From CAZGZD01 sp964401915 (GTDB lineage Bacteria > Patescibacteriota > Microgenomatia > UBA1406 > GWC2-37-13): a stretch of 64,000 bases of DNA. Location: assembly GCA_964401915.1 (NCBI GenBank), contig CAYOAI010000001.1, positions 26,412-90,411 of the forward strand, given 5' to 3'. The notes under the pieces were generated by a model, which saw only the letters and a program-made list of their open reading frames with translations, was not told where the DNA came from and did not search any database. Made by a program: the position numbers and the translations under genes. This document shows positions 15,521-24,570 of this stretch, one piece after another (within the stretch, counting starts at the first letter, position 1; each line of letters starts with the position of its first letter).

Positions 15521-16912
15521 TTAGCTTTTGATCTTTATTCCTAACTCTGCTAACTGTTCAGAAGATGCAGTAGATGGAGCGTCGATTGCCGCAGTTGTTC
15601 CGCCAGATGATGCGGGGAATGCAATTACTTCTCGAATAGATTTTTCGCCAAGTATGGCCATGAGCAATCGATCAATACCTGGTGCGATCCCGCCATGTGG
15701 GGGTACTCCATATTCAAAGGCCGTGAGAAGATGTTCAAAATCATTTTTATGTTCATCACTAAAACCGATTAGATCAAATATTTTTTGTTGAATAGAGGCG
15801 TCATGAATTCGTATACTTCCGCCTCCGACTTCATATCCATTAAGTGATAGATCATGTTGAAGTCCTCGGACTTTTTCAGGGGCCGAATCAAGGAGCTCGA
15901 TATCCTCGGGGTGGGGTGCCGTGAACATATGATGAGATGGCGCAAAGCGTGTCTTGCCCATTCCGTGGAAATATTCCTCTTCGGACGCCTTTTCAAATAG
16001 CGGGAAATCCAGAATCCATGCAAAAGCCAACTCATCTTTATCTTGTTTGTTTTTTCTCAAATCTGGTTTGTCAGATTTGTATTTTTCAATTGCCGTTTGG
16101 TGCGATAGACGTGGCCATGGGCTTTGTGTAATTTTTTTCTGTGGGAAGACTTCTTTGATGAGACTCGTGAAAAGCTCTTCTGTGAGAGTGAGTATGTCCT
16201 CCTGATCAACGAAAGACATCTCAAGATCCAGCTGCGTGAATTCACCATATGCGCGGTCGGCACGAGGATCTTCATCTCGGAAGCATCTGGCAATCTGGAA
16301 GTACCGCTCGATACCGGCTACCATGAGCATTTGTTTGTACTGCTGTGGCGATTGAGGTAGTGCATAAAACTTGCCCTGCTGGAGACGAGAAGGAACCAAA
16401 AAGTCTCGAGCACCTTCAGGCGTGGTCTTGGTAAGAATTGGCGTCTCAATCTCAAGAAAATCGCGAGCGGTCAGAAAATTACGAATAAAGTGCACAGTCT
16501 TTGCTCGAAGTGTCAGATTGCCAAGCATGCGGCGACGCCTGATGTCAAGATACCTATACTTAAGTCGCACCTCTTCATCAATCTCATATCCATCAGTATT
16601 GATGGGGAGTGGGAGACCTTTTGATCTGGATAGAACTTCAATCTTTTTGATCTCTATTTCGATACTTCCTGTTGGGATTTTTGAATTCACAAGCTTTTCC
16701 GGTCTTTTTTTGACGAGTCCTTGTAGCTTGACCACGTATTCTGCCGATATGTCTTTGCACTCTGCACCACCGATGCATTGTACGACACCTGATCTATCCC
16801 GAAGATCGAGGAATACGATCTTACTGTGATCGCGCTTGGAGTCAACCCAGCCATAAAGTTCGACATCTTGTCCTTCAAGTGTGGGTGTATCAGCTACGAA
16901 TATTTTTTTCAT
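15521..16912 (-). CDS. aspS: Aspartyl-tRNA synthetase lacking the GAD insertion domain
   Basis: A 463-residue class II synthetase, against about 590 for typical bacterial AspRS. The N-terminal OB anticodon-binding fold has VELYGWVDSKRDH. Motif 2 is FRDEDPRADRAYGEFTQLD and motif 3 is GIAPGIDRLLMAILG, both of bacterial type. In ordinary bacterial AspRS the GAD domain (about 120-130 residues) sits between SDKPDLR and WxxDFPxFE; here those are joined by about 14 residues. The enzyme charges tRNA-Asp in the cytoplasm. It has its own promoter overlapping the recJ stop. Confidence 0.95.
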   Translation of the reverse strand: MKKIFVADTPTLEGQDVELYGWVDSKRDHSKIVFLDLRDRSGVVQCIGGAECKDISAEYVVKLQGLVKKRPEKLVNSKIPTGSIEIEIKKIEVLSRSKGLPLPINTDGYEIDEEVRLKYRYLDIRRRRMLGNLTLRAKTVHFIRNFLTARDFLEIETPILTKTTPEGARDFLVPSRLQQGKFYALPQSPQQYKQMLMVAGIERYFQIARCFRDEDPRADRAYGEFTQLDLEMSFVDQEDILTLTEELFTSLIKEVFPQKKITQSPWPRLSHQTAIEKYKSDKPDLRKNKQDKDELAFAWILDFPLFEKASEEEYFHGMGKTRFAPSHHMFTAPHPEDIELLDSAPEKVRGLQHDLSLNGYEVGGGSIRIHDASIQQKIFDLIGFSDEHKNDFEHLLTAFEYGVPPHGGIAPGIDRLLMAILGEKSIREVIAFPASSGGTTAAIDAPSTASSEQLAELGIKIKS

Positions 16913-16943
16913 TGTTATTCTTGTCTAAGATTATATGAGCTAT

Positions 16944-16972
16944 ATTATAGTTGCATCCTTCCAACAACTCAA
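16944..16972 (-). promoter_or_regulatory. aspS promoter
   Basis: Minus strand TTGAGT (16967-16972), 17-base spacer, TATAAT (16944-16949). The -35 box overlaps the recJ stop codon. A second TATAAT lies closer to the ATG (minus strand, about 17 bases upstream). Confidence 0.65.
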
Positions 16973-18684
16973 GGAAACTCAACAATATCTGCTCTAAGAT
17001 ATTTGATCATTCCTTGTAATTTCTCTGAATGATTCCATTTATTTATCTCTACGGAGTAGACGACGTCAACTATTGAATTCAACTGCACTTGATTTTTTTT
17101 GTGAAAGAAGAGAAGGCTTTCTAGTTGATTAGACGGATTATCAATTTCCTGCAGAATAATCTTTGCATGATTCATTTTTTTACCCATATATTTGATATTG
17201 ACGATTTTGCCTTGACTATAAAAAAGTGGTTGAGGGTTGCTGATCCCATATGGTTCAAGACACGCAAGTCCGCGTGCAAGGTCGATAGTCGCCATAGAGA
17301 GAGGAATTTTAAAATCCGCCTCAATCTTCGGCTCAAGATCCTTATTTTTTATGAGGTTTTTGGACTCACTCTCGATTCTCGCTATAAATCTCTCAAGATT
17401 TTTTCTTTCGAGACTAAAGCCCGCAGCCTGTGTATGACCACCAACACTGAGTAGGAGATCTTTCTGCTCTTTTAAAAAATCGGTAATTGCAAATCCTGAT
17501 ATTGAGCGTGCAGATCCTTTGATTCCACTCCCTGAGTCAGTCATCACGATAGCTGGGCGATAAAATTCTTGAGCTACGTATGAGGCGACAAGTCCGATAA
17601 TTCCCTCATGCCACTTTTTATTATAAAGCGTGATGAGTATTGGCAGGTTCTCACCACACTTTTGTTTTACGAGTTCTATCGCTTCGACACGTGCTGTATC
17701 CAGAAGACTCTGTCGTTTGATATTGACCTCTCCAAGTTCTTGCGCTAATTGCTGAGCTCTTTGTGGGTTGTTCGTACAAAGTAGCCGCAGCGCATTCATA
17801 GCATGTCCTAGTCGCCCGGCTGCATTGATGCGTGGGGCGATAATATACCCAATTTCGTAAGGTGTGATCTTACGATGTTCGATTCCCGCCTCCTTAAGAA
17901 GAGCGGTCAATCCTATTCTATTTACTTTTAAGAAAGCGATAAGTCCGGCTGCAGCTGTAGCTCGAGCAATTCCAACAAGAGGGACAAGATCAGAGATAAG
18001 GCCAATTGTCGAAATAGCAAGATAATCATTCTCAAAATGATTATCAAGCTGAGTCGTCGTGCTGGTATGATCTAAGACCTTGTTTTTTTTTAGATCTTTA
18101 AAGAGTTCTTTTGCAAAGAAATATGCCACAGTCGAGCCGCTAAGTAGCGAGGTATGAATTATTGCATGGGCGTCTGGCAATAGCGCAGGTTTGAGATGAT
18201 GATCTGTAATGATGACGTCTATTCCGAGTTTTTTGGCGTAGGTGACTTGCTCAACCGCTGTGATTCCATGATCAACGCTTATGATAAGTCCAGGATTATA
18301 TTCTTTTTTAATCGTGTCAAGCGCCACCTGCGAAAATCCATAGCCTTCGTGAAGCCGGTGGGGAACATACGGCATGGTCTTAAATCCCATCAAATGCAGA
18401 GACTCCCACAAGACAGTACCACCCGTGATACCATCAGCATCATAGTCTGTATATACGATTATCATCTCACCTTTCTCGCGTGCATCTGTGAGCCGTATGT
18501 AGGCTTTTTGGTATTGCGGTACAAGATCAACATCAATATCCTTAAGAGATATATTTTGGGGTGAAGGAGGATTTAGAAAGAGTTTTTTATCTTTTATCCC
18601 CCGAGACTTAAGTAGTATATTTATAATCTCATCTGCATTGATCTGCCGGCCATCTTCAATCTCATATTTATAGGCAATCTTCAT
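16969..18684 (-). CDS. recJ: Single-stranded-DNA exonuclease RecJ
   Basis: A 571-residue DHH-family 5'-3' exonuclease used in recombination and mismatch repair. The metal-binding motifs are intact: DYDADGITGG near residue 80, ISVDHGIT, ITDHHLK near 165, and the DHHA1 region with GRLGHAMNALRLL and SVGGHTQAAGFSLE. The C-terminal OB domain follows. All catalytic Asp/His residues are visible, in contrast with the DHH-like protein two genes upstream. It lies three bases after rmuC, so the two DNA-repair genes are translationally linked. Confidence 0.96.
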   Translation of the reverse strand: MKIAYKYEIEDGRQINADEIINILLKSRGIKDKKLFLNPPSPQNISLKDIDVDLVPQYQKAYIRLTDAREKGEMIIVYTDYDADGITGGTVLWESLHLMGFKTMPYVPHRLHEGYGFSQVALDTIKKEYNPGLIISVDHGITAVEQVTYAKKLGIDVIITDHHLKPALLPDAHAIIHTSLLSGSTVAYFFAKELFKDLKKNKVLDHTSTTTQLDNHFENDYLAISTIGLISDLVPLVGIARATAAAGLIAFLKVNRIGLTALLKEAGIEHRKITPYEIGYIIAPRINAAGRLGHAMNALRLLCTNNPQRAQQLAQELGEVNIKRQSLLDTARVEAIELVKQKCGENLPILITLYNKKWHEGIIGLVASYVAQEFYRPAIVMTDSGSGIKGSARSISGFAITDFLKEQKDLLLSVGGHTQAAGFSLERKNLERFIARIESESKNLIKNKDLEPKIEADFKIPLSMATIDLARGLACLEPYGISNPQPLFYSQGKIVNIKYMGKKMNHAKIILQEIDNPSNQLESLLFFHKKNQVQLNSIVDVVYSVEINKWNHSEKLQGMIKYLRADIVEFP

Positions 18685-18687
18685 AGA

Positions 18688-19824
18688 CTAATTTTGCTTC
18701 TCGGAGACAACATCCAGAAGAGGAGTGGGAGCATGCTCGGGTTCTTCGAGTCGTATCTTATCGACTGTTTTCAAAAGTTGCTTGGTACGGGTACTATCGA
18801 CTTTGTTGTACTGGTCAGTAAGTGATACTATCCTATCTCCTATTTTTTCAAACTCTTCATTATATTTGGTGAATTCTTCCTCAAAAAGCTGAATGTAGGT
18901 GATAATATTTCGTACATTTTTTTGATACTTAAAATTATCGTAGGACTGCCTGATAAGTCGTAAAATTGCAGTAAAGCTAAAAGGCCCAGCAAATATCACT
19001 TTTTGCCTCATTCCCTCCGACCATACACTGTTGAGTCGTTCGTAGATATAGGAAAAAATCATCTCATTGGGGATAAACATAATGACAAAATCAACTGTAT
19101 TGTCTGCGGGATTGATGTAGTTTCTGTTTGTCAGTTGTTTGATTTTTTCTTTTACATCTCGTTCAAACGCTTTAAGATGTTCTCGCTTGGCGGCTTTATC
19201 TGTCGTCTCTGTTGATTTTTGAAGGTTATTGTAGGGGAACTTAGAATCAACATTTATCTTGACCCCGTCTGGTAGAAGAATTGTAAAGTCTGGTCTTTCG
19301 GTACTACCTTTTGATGCTGTATTAACTCGATAATCCACTCCTTTTACAAATCCGGTCATCTTGAGAAGGTCTTCGGCTACTTGCTCGCCAAATTGCCCTC
19401 TGAGTTGATTGTTTGAGAGCACATTTTTGAGGCCTTCTGTAGTGAATGATAATTGTTCTGTGACTTTTTGGTTATTCTCAAGCTGGGCTTTGACTTCTCT
19501 GAATGAGCCGATTGTTTGTTTATCACTGTCTTCGACTTTTTTGTTGGTTTCTTTAAGTTCCTGCTGCATCTTTTGGATGAGTTTTTCGATTGAGTCCTTT
19601 TTGTTGGAAAGATCATTCATAATCTCACTTTTCTTTCCATCAAGAGATTGATTCGATACTGTTGCGAGTTTCTCTATCGCATCTCGAAATGACGCATCTA
19701 TCTTCTTTTGAACATCGCTGGCGAACTTATCTGTATTATGTGCATTGCGGCTTTTGAGTATCAAAAACACTCCTACCGCAGCCAACAGACCAAGAGCTAT
19801 ACCAAAAATGAGATACAGAATCAT
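18688..19824 (-). CDS. rmuC: DNA recombination protein RmuC
   Basis: A 378-residue protein with an N-terminal transmembrane helix (YLIFGIALGLLAAVGVFLIL), a coiled-coil of about 90 residues rich in Lys/Gln/Glu, and the RmuC core: LRGQFGEQVAEDLLKMTGF, RPDFTILLPDGVKINVDSK with the PD-(D/E)XK-like acidic and Lys residues, and FIPNEMIF. RmuC limits inversions at short repeats and is predicted to be a nuclease. It is upstream of recJ in the same operon. Confidence 0.94.
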   Translation of the reverse strand: MILYLIFGIALGLLAAVGVFLILKSRNAHNTDKFASDVQKKIDASFRDAIEKLATVSNQSLDGKKSEIMNDLSNKKDSIEKLIQKMQQELKETNKKVEDSDKQTIGSFREVKAQLENNQKVTEQLSFTTEGLKNVLSNNQLRGQFGEQVAEDLLKMTGFVKGVDYRVNTASKGSTERPDFTILLPDGVKINVDSKFPYNNLQKSTETTDKAAKREHLKAFERDVKEKIKQLTNRNYINPADNTVDFVIMFIPNEMIFSYIYERLNSVWSEGMRQKVIFAGPFSFTAILRLIRQSYDNFKYQKNVRNIITYIQLFEEEFTKYNEEFEKIGDRIVSLTDQYNKVDSTRTKQLLKTVDKIRLEEPEHAPTPLLDVVSEKQN

Positions 19825-19917
19825 AGAAGGAAAAATTTGCGCAAATAATAAGCCTCTATATTATAGACGATTATATTTGTGAATGAAATTCAGGAAGAAG
19901 ACACTTATGAAATTTTT

Positions 19918-20979
19918 TTAGGAGGACTGATTACCGCGGAAGATTTTTGGCTTGAGCCAGTCTTTGGGGGCTGGTTTATCCACGACCATCTTCTCTCGCT
20001 CAATTGTCTCAAGTGTGCTTGCGATCTCAACTTCGTGTTGAGGTGGTTTCTGAGGGTTTATTGGTGCTTGTTGAGCAATTGGCTGGCTCTGAGTTATTTT
20101 TTGTGGTGGCGCAGGCTGTTCAAATTCAAAATCTTCTTCTTCCTCTGAGTTATATGAAGAAGGAAAGGGTTGTGGAGTAGGTTCATACATTGGTTGTCTC
20201 AGGACTTGGGGACCTTGAGGTCTTAATACTTGGGATTGGGCAGGTGCTTTTTTTTGGGCTCCGAGTTTGAGTAGTTGTGAGGCGATCTCAAATGTTGTGG
20301 CGTTGACTGAATATGAAGTGAAATTATTGGTTGCGGCCATAAGCCCTGCATATAGATTGGTGGCGATCTCACGATCAATCTGGACTCCAAGCGCTTTAAT
20401 TATAGAAAGTGCGAGTTCAGAGGTTGATGTTGCTGCTTTTTGGACAAAATTGACTTTGCCAAAATAAGAATTTGCTAAATGACGATCTATATTGATTACA
20501 GTTGCTGCAGTAAACTGTTGCTGATTCTGTTCGTAGAGACCACCCAATGATTTGAGAGATGAGGCATCGACTGTGATTAAGAAGTCTACGACTCCACCGG
20601 TAAATGAATAGGATACTTGGTTGGGATCGAGCTTCGGAAAGCCTTCCCGTGGTGTGATTATTAGATTGAAGGTCTCATCCTGAATATTGTAATCAACTTT
20701 ATCAACAGAGCCGTCTCTGTAGGGAAACGAAATTGCAAGGTTGTCGCCAGATGTCTCAGGCGCAGGCTTAATTTTATCAGCCGCAATCAGGTCTGAGGTG
20801 ACTGGGGTTGAACAAGCGAGTGATACATTTTTCCCCAGTTTAACAAGTGCAAGGTATAGCGCGCATGCTGCGGCAATACTATCTGCCTGCGGATTTTCAC
20901 GAAGACAAATAATGCCTGATACATGTGTATTGAGCGCCTCAACAACTTGATTTAGTGAGGTTCCACTTGTGTTATCCAT
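19918..20979 (-). CDS. DHH-family-like protein in the nrnA position, catalytic residues lost
   Basis: A 353-residue protein immediately downstream of infB, where many bacteria carry rbfA and the DHH nanoRNase nrnA. The fold is recognisable, but the metal ligands are changed. The DxD of motif I is replaced in NPQADSIAAACAL, the DHH of motif III reads NIDRHLANSYFG, and the late Asp motif reads AATNNFTSY. Residues 240-353 form a Pro/Gln/Glu-rich low-complexity tail. It is likely a pseudo-enzyme or scaffold. An alternative is a divergent phosphoesterase with moved ligands. The stop lies near a gap before rmuC. Confidence 0.7.
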   Translation of the reverse strand: MDNTSGTSLNQVVEALNTHVSGIICLRENPQADSIAAACALYLALVKLGKNVSLACSTPVTSDLIAADKIKPAPETSGDNLAISFPYRDGSVDKVDYNIQDETFNLIITPREGFPKLDPNQVSYSFTGGVVDFLITVDASSLKSLGGLYEQNQQQFTAATVINIDRHLANSYFGKVNFVQKAATSTSELALSIIKALGVQIDREIATNLYAGLMAATNNFTSYSVNATTFEIASQLLKLGAQKKAPAQSQVLRPQGPQVLRQPMYEPTPQPFPSSYNSEEEEDFEFEQPAPPQKITQSQPIAQQAPINPQKPPQHEVEIASTLETIEREKMVVDKPAPKDWLKPKIFRGNQSS

Positions 20980-20980
20980 A

Positions 20981-22432
20981 CTATAAGATAGATTTTATCA
21001 CATCACCTATAGTAATGTCAAGGGGTGGGGAGATCAGAATTCCGGCCTCTTCATCTTTTTTTACCTCACTTACTTTTTTAGCTCTTTGTCTGAGAGATAT
21101 GAGCTTTGAGGTAGAGATGAGGTTCGTGCCTCGGTGTAGTTCGATTGAGTCTCCAAGGTTGATCTTACCCTTGGTTACTTTAATTCCATATACCTTTTCT
21201 CCATCGATAATGAAATTTGCCAACACTTTTGCCTCTCCCTTAAGAGTCTTTTCTTGTATTTCTTTTTCACGAATTAGCTGTGCGACTTCGGATAGCTCAT
21301 CAAGCGCTTCATATATGATGTTGTACGTCTTGATAATCACTTTTTCTTGTTTGGCAGCATCAACAACGGTTGCATCAGGTTTTACACTGAATCCTATTAT
21401 TATGGCACCTGCGGTCTTCGCCAAAAATACATCAGATTTATGAATATCGCCAACAGCTTGAAGGACTATCTGTATATTACTTTGTTTTGAAAGAGCAGTG
21501 ACAATAGCTTCAAGTGAACCCTGTGCATCTGCTTTAATGACGAGTGAAAGCTTTTTTTGAGCCTCTTGGTTGAGAGATTCAAGAATACCAAGAGCGGGGG
21601 CTTGAGTCTGGTTTGCTGAAGGCGCTGCGTCTTGTTCAATGCGTGTTAGAATTGTCCCGACTTCTGGCATTGCACTAAATCCCAAAAGCTCAAAAGGCGC
21701 ACAAGGTACGACTTCTCGAACCATGATGCCTCGATCATTAATCATCGATCGGACTTTTACTCGCTTATCCTGAGCAAATACAGCGTCTCCAATTCGGAGC
21801 GTGCCATTTTTTATGATACAACTTGCCACAACGCCTCGTCTATCTTTTTTGGTCTCGATAATTACAATCTCGGGCGGAGCATCTTTGTCAAAGGTAAGAT
21901 TGAGATCGGCTGCCATAAGAAGAATTGACTCAAGAAGATCGGGGACACCAACACCTGTTTTGGCAGATATTGCAAGAGCTGGTACCTGACCCCCTTTTTG
22001 TTCAATCATCACCTCATACTTGAGTAGGTCTCTATAGACTTTTTCCGGATTTGTGTCGGGCATATCAATTTTATTGACGACGACAATGAAGGGAAGCTTA
22101 GCTTCCTGTATGTGTTGGATTGATTCAATTGTCTGTGGCTTTAGAGAGTCTTTGACATCGACTATAAGTAGTGCAATATCTGCGACTGTCGCGCCTCGTG
22201 CTCGGAGCTTTGAGAATGCCTCGTGACCTGGTGTGTCGATGAATGTGATCTTGTCTTGCTGGTATCCTTTGATTCCGGTTGAGATTTCGTATCCTCCAAT
22301 TTTTTGTGTGATTCCGCCAGCTTCACCTTCGGTAAGTGCTGTTTTTCTAATATAGTCCAGAAGCGTGGTCTTGCCATGGTCGACATGACCGAGTATTGCA
22401 ACAACTGGTGGACGTGGAGTAGTAGGCGACAT
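20981..22432 (-). CDS. infB: Translation initiation factor IF-2, minimal form
   Basis: A 483-residue GTPase that brings initiator tRNA to the 30S subunit. The G domain begins at once: GHVDHGKTTLLDYI at residue 15, DTPGHEAFSKLRARG near 65, and VVNKIDMP near 120. Domains II-IV follow, ending in the fMet-tRNA binding C2 region. The usual N-terminal extension (IF2-N and the linker, 200-400 residues in other bacteria) is absent. It is in the classic nusA-infB order, with the DHH-like gene one base downstream. Confidence 0.97.
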   Translation of the reverse strand: MSPTTPRPPVVAILGHVDHGKTTLLDYIRKTALTEGEAGGITQKIGGYEISTGIKGYQQDKITFIDTPGHEAFSKLRARGATVADIALLIVDVKDSLKPQTIESIQHIQEAKLPFIVVVNKIDMPDTNPEKVYRDLLKYEVMIEQKGGQVPALAISAKTGVGVPDLLESILLMAADLNLTFDKDAPPEIVIIETKKDRRGVVASCIIKNGTLRIGDAVFAQDKRVKVRSMINDRGIMVREVVPCAPFELLGFSAMPEVGTILTRIEQDAAPSANQTQAPALGILESLNQEAQKKLSLVIKADAQGSLEAIVTALSKQSNIQIVLQAVGDIHKSDVFLAKTAGAIIIGFSVKPDATVVDAAKQEKVIIKTYNIIYEALDELSEVAQLIREKEIQEKTLKGEAKVLANFIIDGEKVYGIKVTKGKINLGDSIELHRGTNLISTSKLISLRQRAKKVSEVKKDEEAGILISPPLDITIGDVIKSIL

Positions 22433-22487
22433 AGCGAATATTCAATGTAAGTGAAATTTATGTAATCAGCCCTTATTTGGACTTTAG

Positions 22488-23726
22488 TTAGCTTGCTTCT
22501 TGATCTTCTACCTTTTCACTTTCGGTCGGGGTGGCATCACTTGCTTCAGCTACTTCAGGAGTCGACTCGACAGATGTGGATTCAACTTCTTGAGTGCTAT
22601 CTTCCTCTTGGTCTGATTGCTCAATTGCGGTCTCATCTACTGTCTCCTCTTCGGCAGCTTTTGTATCTGGCTCGGAGGCTTCTACCACTCGATCTATATT
22701 CGTTTCCTTTTCTGCGTCTTTTTCTTCATCAACTTTTTCTTTTATATCCTCTGATTTTGACTGCTGAGATTTAATTTGATTAATATCAATCTCATATCCG
22801 GAAAGCTGGGATGCGAGATTCACATTGACGCCACCCTTACCAATTGCAAGAGGGGCTTGTGATTCATCGACTGTGACCTTAGCTCTTTTTTCGTCGCGAT
22901 CAAGCTCTATTCCTATAATCTTGGCTGGAGAGAGAGCTGCTGTGATGAACTGCTTCTCATCTTTGTTCCACTGGATGATATCAATTTTTTCATCTCCACC
23001 GGCTTCGTTGGTGACTGTCTGTACCCGAATACCTTTTTGACCCACACATGCACCGACTGGATCGACTCCTGCTTGAGTGCTGTGGACAGCTATCTTACTG
23101 CGCTCTCCTGGAACGCGCACAACTTGCTTGATCTCAACAGTTCCATTGGCAATCTCAGGAACTTCTCGTTTGAAAAGCTCACCAATAAGTCGAGGGTCGG
23201 AGCGAGAGATGACGATCTTGGAATTGCCGAATTTGTCTTCTCCAATATCCTTGATGTAGAACACAAGATTGGTATTTACGGTGTAGTGCTCGGATTTGAT
23301 CTGCTCTTCTTTGGGTAGTACAGCCTCGACGCGACCGATATCAGCATACGCATTGTATCCGTCGTAGCGAATGATACGGCCTCGAGTTGTGGTGCCAACT
23401 TGTGACTTGTAGTGGGAGACCACTGTCTTCTTCTCTGCCTCTCGAATCTTTTGTAGGATTACCTGCTTGGCGGTTTGGGCAGCTATACGTCCGAATCCAG
23501 GTGGTGTGATATCAACTCCGTCTTTGAGAATATGCGCTTCTCCATTATTTTTGTTTACTTTAACTGTGGTCTGATCATCCTCTTCTTCGCTGATGTCAGC
23601 TACTTCTTTTTTGTAAGCTGCAAGAATTGCAGCCTCAATAGAGGAGACGACATCATCTGGAGTGATGCCTCGCTCGGTCGCAACCTGATTCAGTGCGAGT
23701 GCAAACTCGCTTTTTACAATACTCAT
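22488..23726 (-). CDS. nusA: Transcription elongation/termination factor NusA
   Basis: A 412-residue factor that binds RNA polymerase and nascent RNA. It has the N-terminal polymerase-binding domain (SEFALALNQVATERGI), an S1 domain (GTTTRGRIIRYDGYNAYADIG), KH1 (DPVGACVGQKGIRVQ) and KH2 (APLAIGKGGVNVNLAS). After residue 325 a tail of about 85 residues is almost wholly Glu/Asp/Ser/Thr. The ATG at 23726 is preferred to an upstream GTG at 23732 because an extended -10 box ends eight bases before the ATG, which places the GTG outside the mRNA. rimP and rbfA are not adjacent. Confidence 0.96.
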   Translation of the reverse strand: MSIVKSEFALALNQVATERGITPDDVVSSIEAAILAAYKKEVADISEEEDDQTTVKVNKNNGEAHILKDGVDITPPGFGRIAAQTAKQVILQKIREAEKKTVVSHYKSQVGTTTRGRIIRYDGYNAYADIGRVEAVLPKEEQIKSEHYTVNTNLVFYIKDIGEDKFGNSKIVISRSDPRLIGELFKREVPEIANGTVEIKQVVRVPGERSKIAVHSTQAGVDPVGACVGQKGIRVQTVTNEAGGDEKIDIIQWNKDEKQFITAALSPAKIIGIELDRDEKRAKVTVDESQAPLAIGKGGVNVNLASQLSGYEIDINQIKSQQSKSEDIKEKVDEEKDAEKETNIDRVVEASEPDTKAAEEETVDETAIEQSDQEEDSTQEVESTSVESTPEVAEASDATPTESEKVEDQEAS

Positions 23727-23734
23727 GGACACTC

Positions 23735-23743
23735 ATTGTACCA
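23735..23743 (-). promoter_or_regulatory. Extended -10 promoter of nusA, leaderless
   Basis: Minus strand TGG-TACAAT (TACAAT at 23735-23740), eight bases before the ATG at 23726. No clear -35. It would drive nusA-infB separately from bL25. Confidence 0.6.
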
Positions 23744-23823
23744 TAAATTAAAGCAGATTTAATGAAGAATGAGGTGTGTTGTGGAGCAACTGGAAATAAA
23801 GATAGTTGGATATTTGTAGCGGT

Positions 23824-24567
23824 TTATTCTTTATTCTCTTCTTTGGGCTGATCTTCTTTTTTATCACCCTCGGCTTTTTCAGCTTCGCCTTCTGATTTTT
23901 CGCCTTGTTCACTCTCTGCAGCTTCGCCTTCTGCGGCTGGTGCTTCTTCACCCTCAGCTTCTGCCTCTACTGCGACTTCTGGCTCAAGGCTTTCTTCTTT
24001 GTGAGCGGTAATTGAGAGGATGAGCTTGTCTGGCTCATCTTTGATCTCGAAGTTGCCTGATTTCTTGAGATCTGCAACCTTGATCTCGGCTCCAATTTCA
24101 GTAAGGCCTGATATATCTATCTCAATCTCAGCTGGTAGATCCTCAGGAAGCGATTCAACCTGAAGATGATCATGTTGCACGATAAGGACTCCGGACTTTT
24201 CAGAGACTGCTGGTGCTTCGCCCACGACCTTGACAGGTACAGAAGCCTCAATTTTTTGCTTAAGATCCACTTTTCTAAAATCAACATGAAGAATCATGTC
24301 GCTTACTGGGTGGCGATGTACAGATCTTGTGAGTACAGGTAATTCGCCTTTGTCGACTGTAATGTAGATGACTCCTGTCTCTTTTGCCTGTCTGAATATT
24401 TTCAAAAAGTCTTTGTGGTCAATGCTGATTGATTGAGACTTGATATCAGGTCCAAAGATGTTGGCTGGTATGATTCCTTCGCGCCTGAGCTTTTTTACCT
24501 TTTTGCCGATTATTGTTCGAACGCTTGCCTTAAGGGTTAGATGCGCGTGTTTGTCTTGAGTCGTCAT
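23824..24567 (-). CDS. rplY: Ribosomal protein bL25 (CTC family) with acidic tail
   Basis: A 247-residue protein of the CTC type. The 5S rRNA-binding L25 domain covers about residues 1-95 (LRREGIIPANIFGP), and the TL5/CTC C-terminal beta domain follows to about 185 (EASVPVKVVGEAPAV). The last 60 residues are a Glu/Ala/Lys low-complexity tail. It binds 5S rRNA in the large subunit. The start lies three bases after the DUF4012 stop, so it is probably co-transcribed with that gene. Confidence 0.93.
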   Translation of the reverse strand: MTTQDKHAHLTLKASVRTIIGKKVKKLRREGIIPANIFGPDIKSQSISIDHKDFLKIFRQAKETGVIYITVDKGELPVLTRSVHRHPVSDMILHVDFRKVDLKQKIEASVPVKVVGEAPAVSEKSGVLIVQHDHLQVESLPEDLPAEIEIDISGLTEIGAEIKVADLKKSGNFEIKDEPDKLILSITAHKEESLEPEVAVEAEAEGEEAPAAEGEAAESEQGEKSEGEAEKAEGDKKEDQPKEENKE

Positions 24568-24570
24568 ATA

